Source: Chitinophagaceae bacterium T5-Br10_B2g13 | Lineage (GTDB): Bacteria; Bacteroidota; Rhodothermia; Balneolales; Balneolaceae | Reading direction: 5' to 3' | NCBI GenBank assembly: GCA_001564065.1 | Contig: LKNA01000028.1 | Location: 1-36,324, forward strand | DNA length: 36,324 bases | Shown: positions 1 through 7,503 of the stretch, piece after piece | Position numbering within the stretch: the stretch's first letter is position 1 | How the letters are laid out: each line of letters opens with the position of its first letter | Position numbers and translations under genes: made by a program | The notes under the pieces: model-generated | The model's database searches: none | What the model saw: only the letters and a program-made list of their open reading frames with translations | Told to the model about the DNA's origin: nothing

Positions 1-1028
1 GCACACCTTCCTCCGGTAACAAAATTATTCCATTTAAAATATTGGTCCGATTCAAAATCGAGTTTTCCGCGATCGTAAGTTCTCAGAATCATTACAGAAC
101 AGTTAAGACCGGTATTGCTAACACTACTAAATTTGGCCAGTTGACTGTTAAACTTTAATGGCTGTTGCTCCTGCAAATACCATTTACTGCTCTCTTCAAT
201 CAAGGAACCCCGAAGTGAAACCATTAATGAACTGTTTCCTTCACTGATTGGGGTTTCGAAAAACAGATCAGAAATGAATGGGCTAACCGATGCAGACCAA
301 TTTCTTTCATAGAGATTTCCGTTTTTCAAGCGAACATCCATCACCGATGAAGCTCTGCCGCTGTAACGCGGTCCAAATCCGCCCGCATAAAAATCTGCCG
401 ATGCTATCACATCCTCCGGAAAAACAGAAAAGAATCCCACGATATGAAATGGTTGATAAAACAGTGTCCCATCCATCAAGATTAAGTTCTCAGATGGCAT
501 ACCTCCCCTTACAAATAGCTGGCCACCCCGATCTCCGGTTACCAAAACCCCGGGCTGTGTCTGAATGAAACTAACAAGGTCTGAACTGCCCGCCGGCGAC
601 GGTGCCCTGCCGAAATATTCCGGACGGACGTTAATCCGGCCCGATCCCCCTCTTAATCCTCGATCAGAAACGGTCACCTCCTCCAACTCTTCGCTTGATG
701 GATTTAGTGAAACATTCTTAGAAATTACTCCTGAATTCCTGTTTACTGATATTGTATCCTGATATGTTTCATACCCAACATATCGAACCTGAAATAAGTA
801 CTCTCCGGCCACCAGGCTTCCGGTTTGATAAAATCCATTCTGGTCTGTGGTTGTGCCCTCTACTTCTCCCTCAGGCAGCCGTTGGATAGATATTGTTGCA
901 CTGCCAAGAGTCTGCCCCGATTGTCCATCCGTGACAACTCCCCGAATGATATTTGATTGTGAAAATAGTGTTTCAACCGGAGTTAGAAACAGTATAATAA
1001 AAACCGCTATTTGATATCTAAACGTCAT
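1..1028 (-). CDS. TonB-dependent outer-membrane receptor, N-terminal part (cut by window edge)
   Basis: I translated this frame by hand from an ATG at 1028; it stays open for 342 codons to the left edge, so the gene is partial. Residues 1-24 are a signal peptide (MTFRYQIAVFIILF, then LTPVETLFSQS). Residues about 27-110 form a carboxypeptidase-regulatory-like beta-sandwich (GVVTDGQSGQTL, GYETYQDT, VSLNP). Residues about 140-240 form a plug domain with the motifs FIQTQPGV, LFVRGGMPSEN, LILMDGTLFYQP, FYAGGFGPRYSGR and SSVMDVRLKNG. The start of the barrel follows. Receptors of this family import ligands across the outer membrane using TonB energy; the substrate cannot be told from this part. It lies 58 bases downstream of two lipoprotein genes on the same strand, a layout usual for DUF4249-like lipoproteins in Bacteroidota. 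The family call is firm. Confidence 0.9.
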   Translation of the reverse strand, partial: MTFRYQIAVFIILFLTPVETLFSQSNIIRGVVTDGQSGQTLGSATISIQRLPEGEVEGTTTDQNGFYQTGSLVAGEYLFQVRYVGYETYQDTISVNRNSGVISKNVSLNPSSEELEEVTVSDRGLRGGSGRINVRPEYFGRAPSPAGSSDLVSFIQTQPGVLVTGDRGGQLFVRGGMPSENLILMDGTLFYQPFHIVGFFSVFPEDVIASADFYAGGFGPRYSGRASSVMDVRLKNGNLYERNWSASVSPFISDLFFETPISEGNSSLMVSLRGSLIEESSKWYLQEQQPLKFNSQLAKFSSVSNTGLNCSVMILRTYDRGKLDFESDQYFKWNNFVTGGRC

Positions 1029-1086
1029 TTTTTAAAGGAATTAAACAATGCATCAATATTCATAAATAACTCTTTATAGTTTCATG

Positions 1087-1926
1087 CTACCCTTCACAAG
1101 GAGGAGTCCTTTCAGAAATTTCAACTTTACGCCTGGCAATTCCGGCTACCAACCCTGTCCCTCCCTCAACATTCGATCTAACCTCCGGTAAACTTTTTTC
1201 AATATCAGTTAGCCCCACATCCTCCGGCCAGTCCGGCCCGGCAGTAACCAAAACAAATTCTCTTCGATTTACTCTAAAACTAAATGCGGTAACTCCTAAC
1301 TCTCTTGCTAAATCTTCTCTGTTCTCAGAGTTGATAGTGTACTCGTCCTCTTGTGTAAAATTCATTTCATCCAGGTGAGAAATAATTATCTCCCTTTCGG
1401 GGGCACAGCCAACGGATGTTAAGGCTTGAGCGAGATACCGGGTTTCTGCAACAATGATGGAATCTAGAGCAATACCTGTAACACCTATGCTTTCAAAGTT
1501 TTCAGAATATTCTACATTCGGTTCCGGTAATGGTGATGGGGTAGCTACAACAACCCGGCTTTGGCCACCATCCGATGATTCCGCGACAACTTCATATAGT
1601 TCATCACCGCGAATATCCTCCGACAGCCAGTAATTCCAAACGTAGATGTCACCCCCGAACTTAAAAAGAGAATTTTCAAGCGCAACAACTTCTCCTGTAG
1701 ATTGCCTTGTGAGATCTACTCTGGTACCATTCTGCTCCGGATCTGTAGGAATTAAAGATTGGCCTATCGGCATAACCCTCACCCATTGAGTATCTGCATG
1801 TATGTCAATGACACCATTTATAGAAAAAGTCAGCTCATCATTTTCCTGTATTGGATCAAAGGAACTCTCACATCCAACAAATATCAATATGCCTATCGCT
1901 GATATGTAATAGAGAAAATTTGGCAT
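1087..1926 (-). CDS. DUF4249-like lipoprotein, copy 2
   Basis: This is a predicted outer-membrane-associated lipoprotein of 279 residues. I prefer the ATG at 1926 because it gives a compact lipoprotein signal peptide (MPNFLYYISAIGILIFVGC) ending at the lipidated Cys. An ATG at 1971 would add 15 polar residues but would overlap the upstream gene by 7 bases as ATGTTAG, so coupling is also possible. Shared landmarks with the upstream copy are PIQENDELTFS after the Cys, RVMPIGQSLI, DPEQNGT, SLFKFGGD with VWNY, and GLVAGIA near the C-terminus. Those N- and C-terminal signatures resemble DUF4249 proteins, which usually sit beside TonB-dependent receptors, as here. The exact function is unknown; a role as an accessory protein of the downstream receptor is inference. 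Confidence 0.65.
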   Translation of the reverse strand: MPNFLYYISAIGILIFVGCESSFDPIQENDELTFSINGVIDIHADTQWVRVMPIGQSLIPTDPEQNGTRVDLTRQSTGEVVALENSLFKFGGDIYVWNYWLSEDIRGDELYEVVAESSDGGQSRVVVATPSPLPEPNVEYSENFESIGVTGIALDSIIVAETRYLAQALTSVGCAPEREIIISHLDEMNFTQEDEYTINSENREDLARELGVTAFSFRVNRREFVLVTAGPDWPEDVGLTDIEKSLPEVRSNVEGGTGLVAGIARRKVEISERTPPCEG

Positions 1927-1964
1927 ATTTAACTCTTTGATATTTCCGTCACGTATCCTAATTG

Positions 1965-2819
1965 CTAACATGGCTCTTGTGGGGGTGTAACTTGAATGAT
2001 CCGGCCTGCGATTCCGGCAACATAACCTACACCTCCATTAATATTGTCAACTGCATCAGGCAGAGTTGATTCAAGGTCCATTAAATCTGCAATTTCGGGC
2101 CAGTCATCCCCGGACGATACTACCAATAACTCTCTCCTGTTAATTCTGAAACTATCGACAGACGGCCCCAGGGCCACAGATATCTCAGATCTGTTATTTA
2201 CCACCAATCGATAGCTGCCATCAGCATAAGTGATCAGTTGATCTAAATGCGAGATGACAACCTCCACTTCAGGGTCACATCCCAGTTCATTCGTTGGCTG
2301 CACAATATATCGTGTCTTCACCGATACAATTGGATCATTACTTTCCCCGATGAATATTCCGGATTCAAAACCGGTATTGTATTCTTCTACGACTGGTAAA
2401 GGCAGATCCGATGGCAGATTTACTTGGGCGTAACTGGACCTTCCCTCCGGATTTTCCGCTATAAATCGATATCTGTTGTTCGCCTGGAGCTCTTCTTCGG
2501 ATAAATAGTTCCAAACAAAAGTATCTCCACCAAATTTAAATAAGGAGTCTCTAAATGAAACACTGTGCCCGGTTATACTATGAACCAGTGTGGCTTGTGT
2601 CCCATTAGGTTCAGGGTCTCTGTTGATCAAACCTTTCCCGATCGGCATAACACGAACAACACTAAATTCTCCATGTACATCAACGGTTCCATACATCGAA
2701 AATATTAAATCATCATTTTCCTGAAGAGGCTCAAAAGTATGCTCGCAACCGGTGAAGATGCAGAATAGTAACCCAAGGAAACTGAAATTCAGGCATGACT
2801 TACGTGATATTACCATCAT
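1965..2819 (-). CDS. DUF4249-like lipoprotein, copy 1
   Basis: This is the first gene of the lipoprotein-receptor operon, with 284 residues. Its signal peptide ends at a lipobox-like CIFTGC, followed by EHTFEPLQENDDLIFS. It is clearly a paralogue of the next gene. The shared blocks RVMPIG, DPEPNGT, DSLFKFGGD, VWNYLSEEE, VVISHLDQ, FRINRRELL and GGVGYVAGIAGR occur in the same order and at similar spacing, so a tandem duplication is likely. Two ATG codons in a row (2819 and 2816) are equally possible starts. A good Bacteroidota-type promoter lies just upstream. The DUF4249 relation is judged from the motif pattern, not from a search. Substrate and partner are unknown; the receptor encoded downstream is the obvious candidate. 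Confidence 0.65.
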   Translation of the reverse strand: MMVISRKSCLNFSFLGLLFCIFTGCEHTFEPLQENDDLIFSMYGTVDVHGEFSVVRVMPIGKGLINRDPEPNGTQATLVHSITGHSVSFRDSLFKFGGDTFVWNYLSEEELQANNRYRFIAENPEGRSSYAQVNLPSDLPLPVVEEYNTGFESGIFIGESNDPIVSVKTRYIVQPTNELGCDPEVEVVISHLDQLITYADGSYRLVVNNRSEISVALGPSVDSFRINRRELLVVSSGDDWPEIADLMDLESTLPDAVDNINGGVGYVAGIAGRIIQVTPPQEPC

Positions 2820-2853
2820 TGTAATGCATTTAATTTACATCAACCCTTCTTTT

Positions 2854-2884
2854 CAGAGTTAATCATTAAAATACTCATTTCAAA
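2854..2884 (-). promoter_or_regulatory. Bacteroidota-type promoter of the lipoprotein-receptor operon
   Basis: Read on the minus strand, TTTG (2884-2881) is followed after exactly 19 bases by TAACTCTG (2861-2854). That is one mismatch from the TAnnTTTG -7 consensus with the expected spacing. Transcription would begin roughly 30 bases before the first lipoprotein start. Confidence 0.55.
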
Positions 2885-2985
2885 AAAACCGATAATCTAA
2901 CACGTTCTCGAAATATTGCTGTTTTGATACGTGTAAAATCTGATGAATCAGACAAAGTGAATTCATTTTTTTGAACAATCATCTG

Positions 2986-3016
2986 TTGCAATACACGATA
3001 AATCCCTTTATCTTTT
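2986..3016 (+). promoter_or_regulatory. Candidate promoter of rplM
   Basis: TTG at 2986-2988 is followed after 20 bases by TATCTTTT (3009-3016), one mismatch from TAnnTTTG. It precedes the GTG start at 3055 by about 40 bases and diverges from the promoter of the lipoprotein operon. Confidence 0.5.
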
Positions 3017-3054
3017 TCAACTTTCCAATTTTGCAAGAAAACAAAGAGAATATC

Positions 3055-3498
3055 GTGAATACGATCAGTAATAAAACATACAACGCAAATTCAGCCACTG
3101 TAGACAAAAAGTGGGTAATTATTGATGCAGAAGATCAGCCGCTGGGGCGTTTAGCTTCGCGTGTTGCATCTATCCTTCGTGGAAAAAACAAACCGGAGTT
3201 TACCCCGCATGCCGATACCGGCGATAACGTGATCGTTATCAACGCGGAAAAGGTAGCTTTAACCGGTAAAAAACTGACCAACAAGAAATACTTTAAGCAC
3301 ACAGGCTACATCGGTTCTGAAACCTATACCTCTGCGCTCGATATGCAGAAAAAAGATCCGACATCCCTGATCACCATTGCTGTGAAAGGAATGCTGCCTA
3401 AGAACAAGCTTAGCCGACAGATTATGAAAAATCTGCGGGTATATGCAGGATCAGTTCATCCACACACTGCACAACAACCTGAAATTTTAGAGATCTAA
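3055..3498 (+). CDS. rplM: 50S ribosomal protein L13 (uL13)
   Basis: This is a large-subunit ribosomal protein that binds 23S rRNA early in assembly. The product is 147 residues, normal for L13. The family pattern runs through KKWVIIDAEDQPLGRLASRV, ASILRGKNKP, VIVINAEKVALTGKK, KKYFKHTGYIG, AVKGMLPKNKLSR and LRVYAGSVHPHTAQQP. The frame is open from an ATG at 2971, but that would add 28 residues unlike L13 and would lie over the likely promoter. I therefore chose the GTG at 3055, which gives VNTISNKTYNAN and has AAAGAGA about 6 bases upstream. It is followed 9 bases later by rpsI, the usual rplM-rpsI pair. Identification is certain; the GTG start is likely. Confidence 0.95.
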   Translation: MNTISNKTYNANSATVDKKWVIIDAEDQPLGRLASRVASILRGKNKPEFTPHADTGDNVIVINAEKVALTGKKLTNKKYFKHTGYIGSETYTSALDMQKKDPTSLITIAVKGMLPKNKLSRQIMKNLRVYAGSVHPHTAQQPEILEI

Positions 3499-3507
3499 AT
3501 TCTCATA

Positions 3508-3894
3508 ATGGCACAAGAAAATTATATCGGACGTCGTAAAACGTCCACAGCTCGTTTATACATTAAAGAAGGAAGCGGCGAGTTTATCGTTAACGGTAAG
3601 CCGCTCGAAAAGCACCTGAACACTCAGGCTCGTGTAAATATTGCACGACTGCCGCTGGATGTTACCGAACTTGATGGCAAATACGACATCAAAGTAACGG
3701 TAAGCGGAGGCGGAGTAACCGGCCATGCCGGAGCAATCTCTCTGGCACTGGCTCGTGCACTCGACGACCTGAATGAAGATTTACACGGTGTATTAAAAGA
3801 GCACGGACTTCTTACCCGAGACGACAGAATGGTAGAACGTAAGAAATACGGTCAGCCAAAAGCTCGTAAGAAATTCCAGTTCTCTAAACGATAA
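3508..3894 (+). CDS. rpsI: 30S ribosomal protein S9 (uS9)
   Basis: This is a small-subunit protein whose C-terminal tail reaches the P-site tRNA. It has 128 residues, the usual length. Family landmarks are YIGRRKTSTARLYI at the N-terminus, VTVSGGGVTGHAGAISLALARAL in the middle, and the basic tail DDRMVERKKYGQPKARKKFQFSKR in two parts, ending in the universal SKR. The start ATG is 9 bases after the rplM stop, so the two genes are almost certainly cotranscribed. A 244-base gap with strong inverted repeats separates it from rpsB. Confidence 0.97.
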   Translation: MAQENYIGRRKTSTARLYIKEGSGEFIVNGKPLEKHLNTQARVNIARLPLDVTELDGKYDIKVTVSGGGVTGHAGAISLALARALDDLNEDLHGVLKEHGLLTRDDRMVERKKYGQPKARKKFQFSKR

Positions 3895-3981
3895 GAGATC
3901 CGGGCTTCAGGTTTGCAAGTTTCGGTTTTATATTGAACCACTTGCTCCCTCCTTTCGACTCTTACACTTAAGAAACTTTTT

Positions 3982-4082
3982 AACACTCACTCAGGCTTCG
4001 GCACACGGCCGGCAGCCTGAAATACACATACACAGCGACCCTTCGCCGAGTGTTCTGCCCCGATCGATCAATCGGGGCGGAA
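3982..4082 (+). ncRNA. Potential structured leader RNA upstream of rpsB (or REP-like element)
   Basis: Several stems fit together in the gap between rpsI and rpsB. AACACTC (3982-3988) pairs with GAGTGTT (4048-4054) and encloses two hairpins: TCAGGCT/AGCCTGA (3991-3997/4014-4020) and GCGA/TCGC (4035-4038/4043-4046). Together they make a three-way junction. Next comes GCCCCGAT/ATCGGGGC (4057-4064/4071-4078) with a 6-base loop. That last stem can extend to 4053-4082 and would then compete for two bases of the enclosing stem. No U-tract follows, so it is not a plain terminator. A ribosomal-protein leader that regulates S2/EF-Ts synthesis is a reasonable inference; an inserted palindromic repeat is the alternative. 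Confidence 0.4.
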
Positions 4083-4138
4083 TTAGCGCCTTGGGAATGA
4101 CCTGTGTAGAGGAAAAACTCAAAACAGACATACAAATC

Positions 4139-5059
4139 ATGCCTAAAGCAGCAAACGTAGAAGAACTATTAAAATCAGGTGCTCATTTTGGTCACCTGAC
4201 CCGCCGTTGGAATCCAAAGATGAAAGAGTTCATCTTTATGCAACGAAACGGCATTCACATCATTGATCTTAAAAAATCCCAGCAGTATCTCCAGGAAGCC
4301 TTAGACGAGGTAACCAAACTTGCCCGTGCCGGCAAGACGATTCTCTTTGTAGGTACCAAGAAACAGGCTCAGGAGATTGTGAAAACAGAAGCGATCCGTT
4401 GCGGAATGCCTTTTGTTACACACAGATGGCTGGGCGGTATGCTCACCAACTTCAGCACTGTTCGTAAGAGCATCTCCCGCATGGAAGAGATCGAGAAAAT
4501 GAAAAAAGACGGTACGTTCGAAGAACTGACCAAGAAAGAGGGATTGATGCTCGACAGAGAGCGTGAAAAGCTTGAGCTCACACTTGGCGGTATTGCGAAC
4601 ATGACTCGTATTCCGGGTGCCATTTTTGTTGTGGATACCATTAAAGAGCATATCGCTATTAATGAAGCTGTGAAGCTGAATATTCCGATTATCTCTATGG
4701 TTGATACTAACAGTGACCCTGATATTCCGGATCACATCATCCCTGCCAATGATGACTCAGCCCGAACCATTCAATTGGTTACAGCTCAAATCGCTGATGC
4801 AATTATTGAAGGAAACGCAGAAAGAGAAGCGATTAAAGAAGAAGAGCTGATGGAAGAAGCTGCCGCAGAAGCCAAGAAAGATACAGGCTCCGATGAAAGC
4901 AGTGAAAAAACAGAAGTGAAAGCAGGTAAATCAACCAAACGTCGTAAGCGTCGACGAAAGGCATCTGACTCTGATACCGACTCTGCTGATTCAAATGAAA
5001 AAGCAGAATCTAAAGATGACGACAGCAAAGAAGACGACAACGATTCTGAAAAAGAGTAA
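4139..5059 (+). CDS. rpsB: 30S ribosomal protein S2 (uS2) with long charged C-terminal tail
   Basis: This small-subunit protein is needed for S1 and mRNA docking. The product is 306 residues from the ATG at 4139 (MPKAANVEELLKSGAHFGH). The frame also opens at 4091, but the extra 16 residues are not S2-like. The core, up to about residue 235, carries RRWNPKMKEFIFMQRNGIHI, TILFVGTKKQAQEIV, VTHRWLGGMLTNF, GAIFVVDT and PIISMVDTNSDPD. The last ~70 residues are low complexity: Glu/Ala-rich, then a basic cluster (KRRKRRRK), then Asp/Ser/Glu-rich to the end (DDDSKEDDNDSEKE). Many S2 proteins end soon after the core, so this tail is unusual in length and charge pattern. tsf follows 30 bases later in the usual order. 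Confidence 0.97.
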   Translation: MPKAANVEELLKSGAHFGHLTRRWNPKMKEFIFMQRNGIHIIDLKKSQQYLQEALDEVTKLARAGKTILFVGTKKQAQEIVKTEAIRCGMPFVTHRWLGGMLTNFSTVRKSISRMEEIEKMKKDGTFEELTKKEGLMLDREREKLELTLGGIANMTRIPGAIFVVDTIKEHIAINEAVKLNIPIISMVDTNSDPDIPDHIIPANDDSARTIQLVTAQIADAIIEGNAEREAIKEEELMEEAAAEAKKDTGSDESSEKTEVKAGKSTKRRKRRRKASDSDTDSADSNEKAESKDDDSKEDDNDSEKE

Positions 5060-5089
5060 ACCCGAACTGAAATAAATTTATCTGATCCC

Positions 5090-5920
5090 ATGAGCATTAG
5101 TGCAAAAGATGTTAAGAAGCTCCGCGACGTAACCGGAGCGGGCATGATGGACTGCAAGAAAGCCCTCACAGAAGCAGATGGTGATATGGAAAAAGCCATC
5201 GAGATACTTCGTAAAAAAGGACAAAAAGTATCTGAAAAACGAGCCGAGCGTGAAGCCAATGAAGGTTTAATCCTGACAAAAATCAGCGATGACAAGAAAA
5301 AAGCTTCCGCAATCGAAATTAACTGCGAAACAGACTTTGTTGCGAGAAACGAAGATTTCCAAAATCAGGCCAATAAATTCCTCAATGCTGCTTACGAAAA
5401 TAACATCAGCAGTGCAGAAGAGCTGATGAGTGTTGAGATTGACGGCCTAACTGCAGAAAAGCACCTCGAACAGATGGTTGGCAAGATTGGTGAGAAAATC
5501 GAAATTGCCCGTGTTGTACTCGTTGAAACTGACGGAACCCTCGTTGACTACATTCACCCGGGCAATCAGCTTGGAGTGCTGGTAGATTTTGACGGTGACC
5601 TTTCCGACGATAACGTGGGCAAAGATGTTGCAATGCAGATTGCGGCTATGAATCCACTGGCAGCTACCCGTGACGGTGTTGACGCATCAGTAGTCGAGAA
5701 AGAACTCGAAATTGCAAAAGAGCAGCTCATCAACGAAGGAAAACCTGAAGAGATTGCTGAAAAAGCAGCGAAAGGAAAACTTCGACGTTTTTACGAAGAG
5801 CGAGTGCTACTCGAACAAAAATTCGTTAAAGACAACGGAATTTCCGTTAAAGAGTACCTGGAGCAGAACGATGCTCCACTCGTCAAATCATTCAGTCGAA
5901 TGCAGCTTGGCGAAGCTTAA
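5090..5920 (+). CDS. tsf: Elongation factor Ts
   Basis: This is the guanine nucleotide exchange factor that recycles EF-Tu-GDP to EF-Tu-GTP. It is 276 residues, normal for the family. The N-terminal UBA-like domain holds VKKLRDVTGAGMMDCKKAL, which contacts EF-Tu. The core has EINCETDFVARNEDF and IHPGNQLGVLVDF, and a C-terminal part ends VKEYLEQNDAP. It follows rpsB after 30 bases with no terminator between them, so they are probably cotranscribed. A strong hairpin with a T-run sits directly after the stop codon and ends the transcript. Confidence 0.97.
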   Translation: MSISAKDVKKLRDVTGAGMMDCKKALTEADGDMEKAIEILRKKGQKVSEKRAEREANEGLILTKISDDKKKASAIEINCETDFVARNEDFQNQANKFLNAAYENNISSAEELMSVEIDGLTAEKHLEQMVGKIGEKIEIARVVLVETDGTLVDYIHPGNQLGVLVDFDGDLSDDNVGKDVAMQIAAMNPLAATRDGVDASVVEKELEIAKEQLINEGKPEEIAEKAAKGKLRRFYEERVLLEQKFVKDNGISVKEYLEQNDAPLVKSFSRMQLGEA

Positions 5921-5932
5921 ATATTTATCTTC

Positions 5933-5965
5933 AAAAAAGGCTACCTTAAAAAGGTGGCCTTTTTT
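5933..5965 (+). terminator. Rho-independent terminator after tsf
   Basis: The 15-base arm from 5933 to 5947 (A-run, GGC, then TACCTT) pairs with 5951 to 5965 (AAGGTG, GCC, T-run), with one G-T pair and an AAA loop. The T-run gives the U-tract. It lies 13 bases after the tsf stop. Confidence 0.9.
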
Positions 5966-5994
5966 ATATCTATGAACTTCTAAATAAATTTCAA

Positions 5995-6717
5995 GTGGCA
6001 AATCAATATAAGAGAATACTACTCAAGCTGAGCGGCGAAGCACTTTTAGGAGAACAGGGACATGGAATTGATGCAGATATTCTATCTCAATACGCGGAAG
6101 AAGTTTTTGCGGTTCAGGCAGAAGGAGTTGAAGTATCAGTAGTGATTGGCGGCGGTAACATTTTTCGCGGTGTGAAAGGTGCCACCGAAGGAATGGACCG
6201 GGTACAGGGAGATTATATGGGAATGCTCGCTACCATGATCAACAGCATGGCTTTTCAGGATGCTCTTGAGAGAAAAGGGGTCCACACAAGGTTGATGAGT
6301 GCTATTCGTATGGAAGAGATCGCCGAACCGTATATTCGCCGCAGGGCCATTCGTCACCTTGAAAAAGGACGCGTGGTAATCTTCGGTGCCGGTACCGGCA
6401 ATCCATACTTCACAACCGATACGGCAGCCTCACTTCGTGCCATTGAAATTGAAGCAGATGTTATTCTAAAAGGTACACGCGTTGACGGTATTTACGACTC
6501 TGATCCCGAGAAAAATAACGAAGCCGTTAAATTCGATACCATTACCGGTGATGAGATTCTGCGCAGAAGACTGGACGTTATGGATCTCACAGCATTTACA
6601 CTCTGTAGAGACAATGAGACTCCGATTATTGTTTTCAACATGAACACGAAAGGAAATCTCAAAAAAGTTGTCTGTTCTGAGGATGCCGTTGGAACAACGG
6701 TTGTTTGGGATGAATAA
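5995..6717 (+). CDS. pyrH: UMP kinase
   Basis: This enzyme phosphorylates UMP to UDP with ATP, the entry step to UTP and CTP. Bacterial UMP kinases are homohexamers of the amino acid kinase fold. The 240-residue product starts at a GTG (GTG GCA AAT CAA) with no visible Shine-Dalgarno in the A/T-rich leader. Motifs are [13 protein letters not shown] (nucleotide binding), [54 protein letters not shown] in two blocks, and [13 protein letters not shown]. It lies between the tsf terminator and frr, in the common bacterial order rpsB-tsf-pyrH-frr. Confidence 0.96.
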   Translation: MANQYKRILLKLSGEALLGEQGHGIDADILSQYAEEVFAVQAEGVEVSVVIGGGNIFRGVKGATEGMDRVQGDYMGMLATMINSMAFQDALERKGVHTRLMSAIRMEEIAEPYIRRRAIRHLEKGRVVIFGAGTGNPYFTTDTAASLRAIEIEADVILKGTRVDGIYDSDPEKNNEAVKFDTITGDEILRRRLDVMDLTAFTLCRDNETPIIVFNMNTKGNLKKVVCSEDAVGTTVVWDE

Positions 6718-6727
6718 CCATTTTATT

Positions 6728-6761
6728 AAATTCAGTCTTTGCCAACAAAGTTGCTGAATTT
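6728..6761 (+). other. Stem-loop in the pyrH-frr gap
   Basis: AAATTCAG (6728-6735) pairs with CTGAATTT (6754-6761). Inside, CTTTG (6737-6741) pairs with CAAAG (6746-6750) around a CCAA loop, giving 13 base pairs with a small asymmetric bulge. No T-run follows, so I call it an RNA structure of unknown role rather than a terminator. Confidence 0.45.
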
Positions 6762-6814
6762 GATTCAGATACGTTATTTCAGTAAATCTTTTCATTTAAC
6801 TTGTACAGACTGCC

Positions 6815-7384
6815 ATGATACCAGAAGAAATTCAGTTAATAATCGACGACGCCGATGACAAAATGAAAGAGGCTGCAGCTTTTTGCAAGAAAGAGCTGTC
6901 TCATATTCGAGCCGGAAAAGCCACTACCTCTCTCCTTGATGGAATTAAAGTGAACTATTACGGTTCTCAAACGCCGCTCAATCAGCTTGCTACTGTTTCA
7001 GCTCCTGAAGCAAGACTGTTGGTTGTTCAACCATTCGACAAATCATCAATGGAAGACATTGAAAAAGCGATCATGTCGTCCGGATTAGGTTTGAATCCTA
7101 ACAATGATGGAAATATTATTCGCATTCCTCTTCCTATGCTTTCTGAAGAGCGCAGAAAAGAGCTTGTAAAACACTCTAAAGATGTTGGGGAAAAAGCGCG
7201 CATCAGTATTCGTAATACTCGCCGTGATGCCAACGATGAAGTGAAGAAAACCGTGCAGGAGGAGTCACTCCCAGAAGACAGCCGGTTTGAAGCTGAAGAT
7301 GAAATTCAGAAACTGACCGATAAGTATATCGCGCTGGTCGACGAAATGCTTGAAACCAAAGAGAAAGAAATTATGACGGTTTAG
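6815..7384 (+). CDS. frr: Ribosome recycling factor
   Basis: RRF splits post-termination ribosomes together with EF-G. It has 189 residues, a few more than the typical 185. The pattern includes the N-terminal helix (ADDKMKEAAAFCKKELSHIRAGKAT), YYGSQTPLNQLATVSAPEAR in the beta-rich domain II, IRIPLPMLSEERRKELVK, and the C-terminal helix with RRDANDEVKK. It is 97 bases downstream of pyrH. A long hairpin terminator closes the translation block after it. Confidence 0.96.
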   Translation: MIPEEIQLIIDDADDKMKEAAAFCKKELSHIRAGKATTSLLDGIKVNYYGSQTPLNQLATVSAPEARLLVVQPFDKSSMEDIEKAIMSSGLGLNPNNDGNIIRIPLPMLSEERRKELVKHSKDVGEKARISIRNTRRDANDEVKKTVQEESLPEDSRFEAEDEIQKLTDKYIALVDEMLETKEKEIMTV

Positions 7385-7403
7385 TCATTTCAAGAATTTC
7401 CTG

Positions 7404-7475
7404 AAACATGGTATTTCATCTTTACTCCTTATTCAGGTTTAGAGGTGGTTTAAATACCATGTTTTTTTATTTTTT
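7404..7475 (+). terminator. Terminator between frr and smc with a 13-bp stem and a long loop
   Basis: AAACATGGTATTT (7404-7416) pairs perfectly with AAATACCATGTTT (7452-7464). The loop is 35 bases. A run of seven T (7462-7468), then more T, follows. The stem and U-tract support an intrinsic terminator; the loop is longer than usual. Confidence 0.75.
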
Positions 7476-7503
7476 GCCGTCCCCTTTTTATACATTTTAA
7501 AGC

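Noticed and set aside
2971..3054. N-terminal extension of L13 from the ATG at 2971
   Set aside because: The extra residues do not resemble L13 and would cover the likely promoter; the GTG at 3055 gives the normal length.
4301..5295. Long open frames on the minus strand opposite rpsB and tsf
   Set aside because: They mirror strongly coding plus-strand genes, show Ser/Leu-rich compositions typical of antisense reading, and carry no family features.
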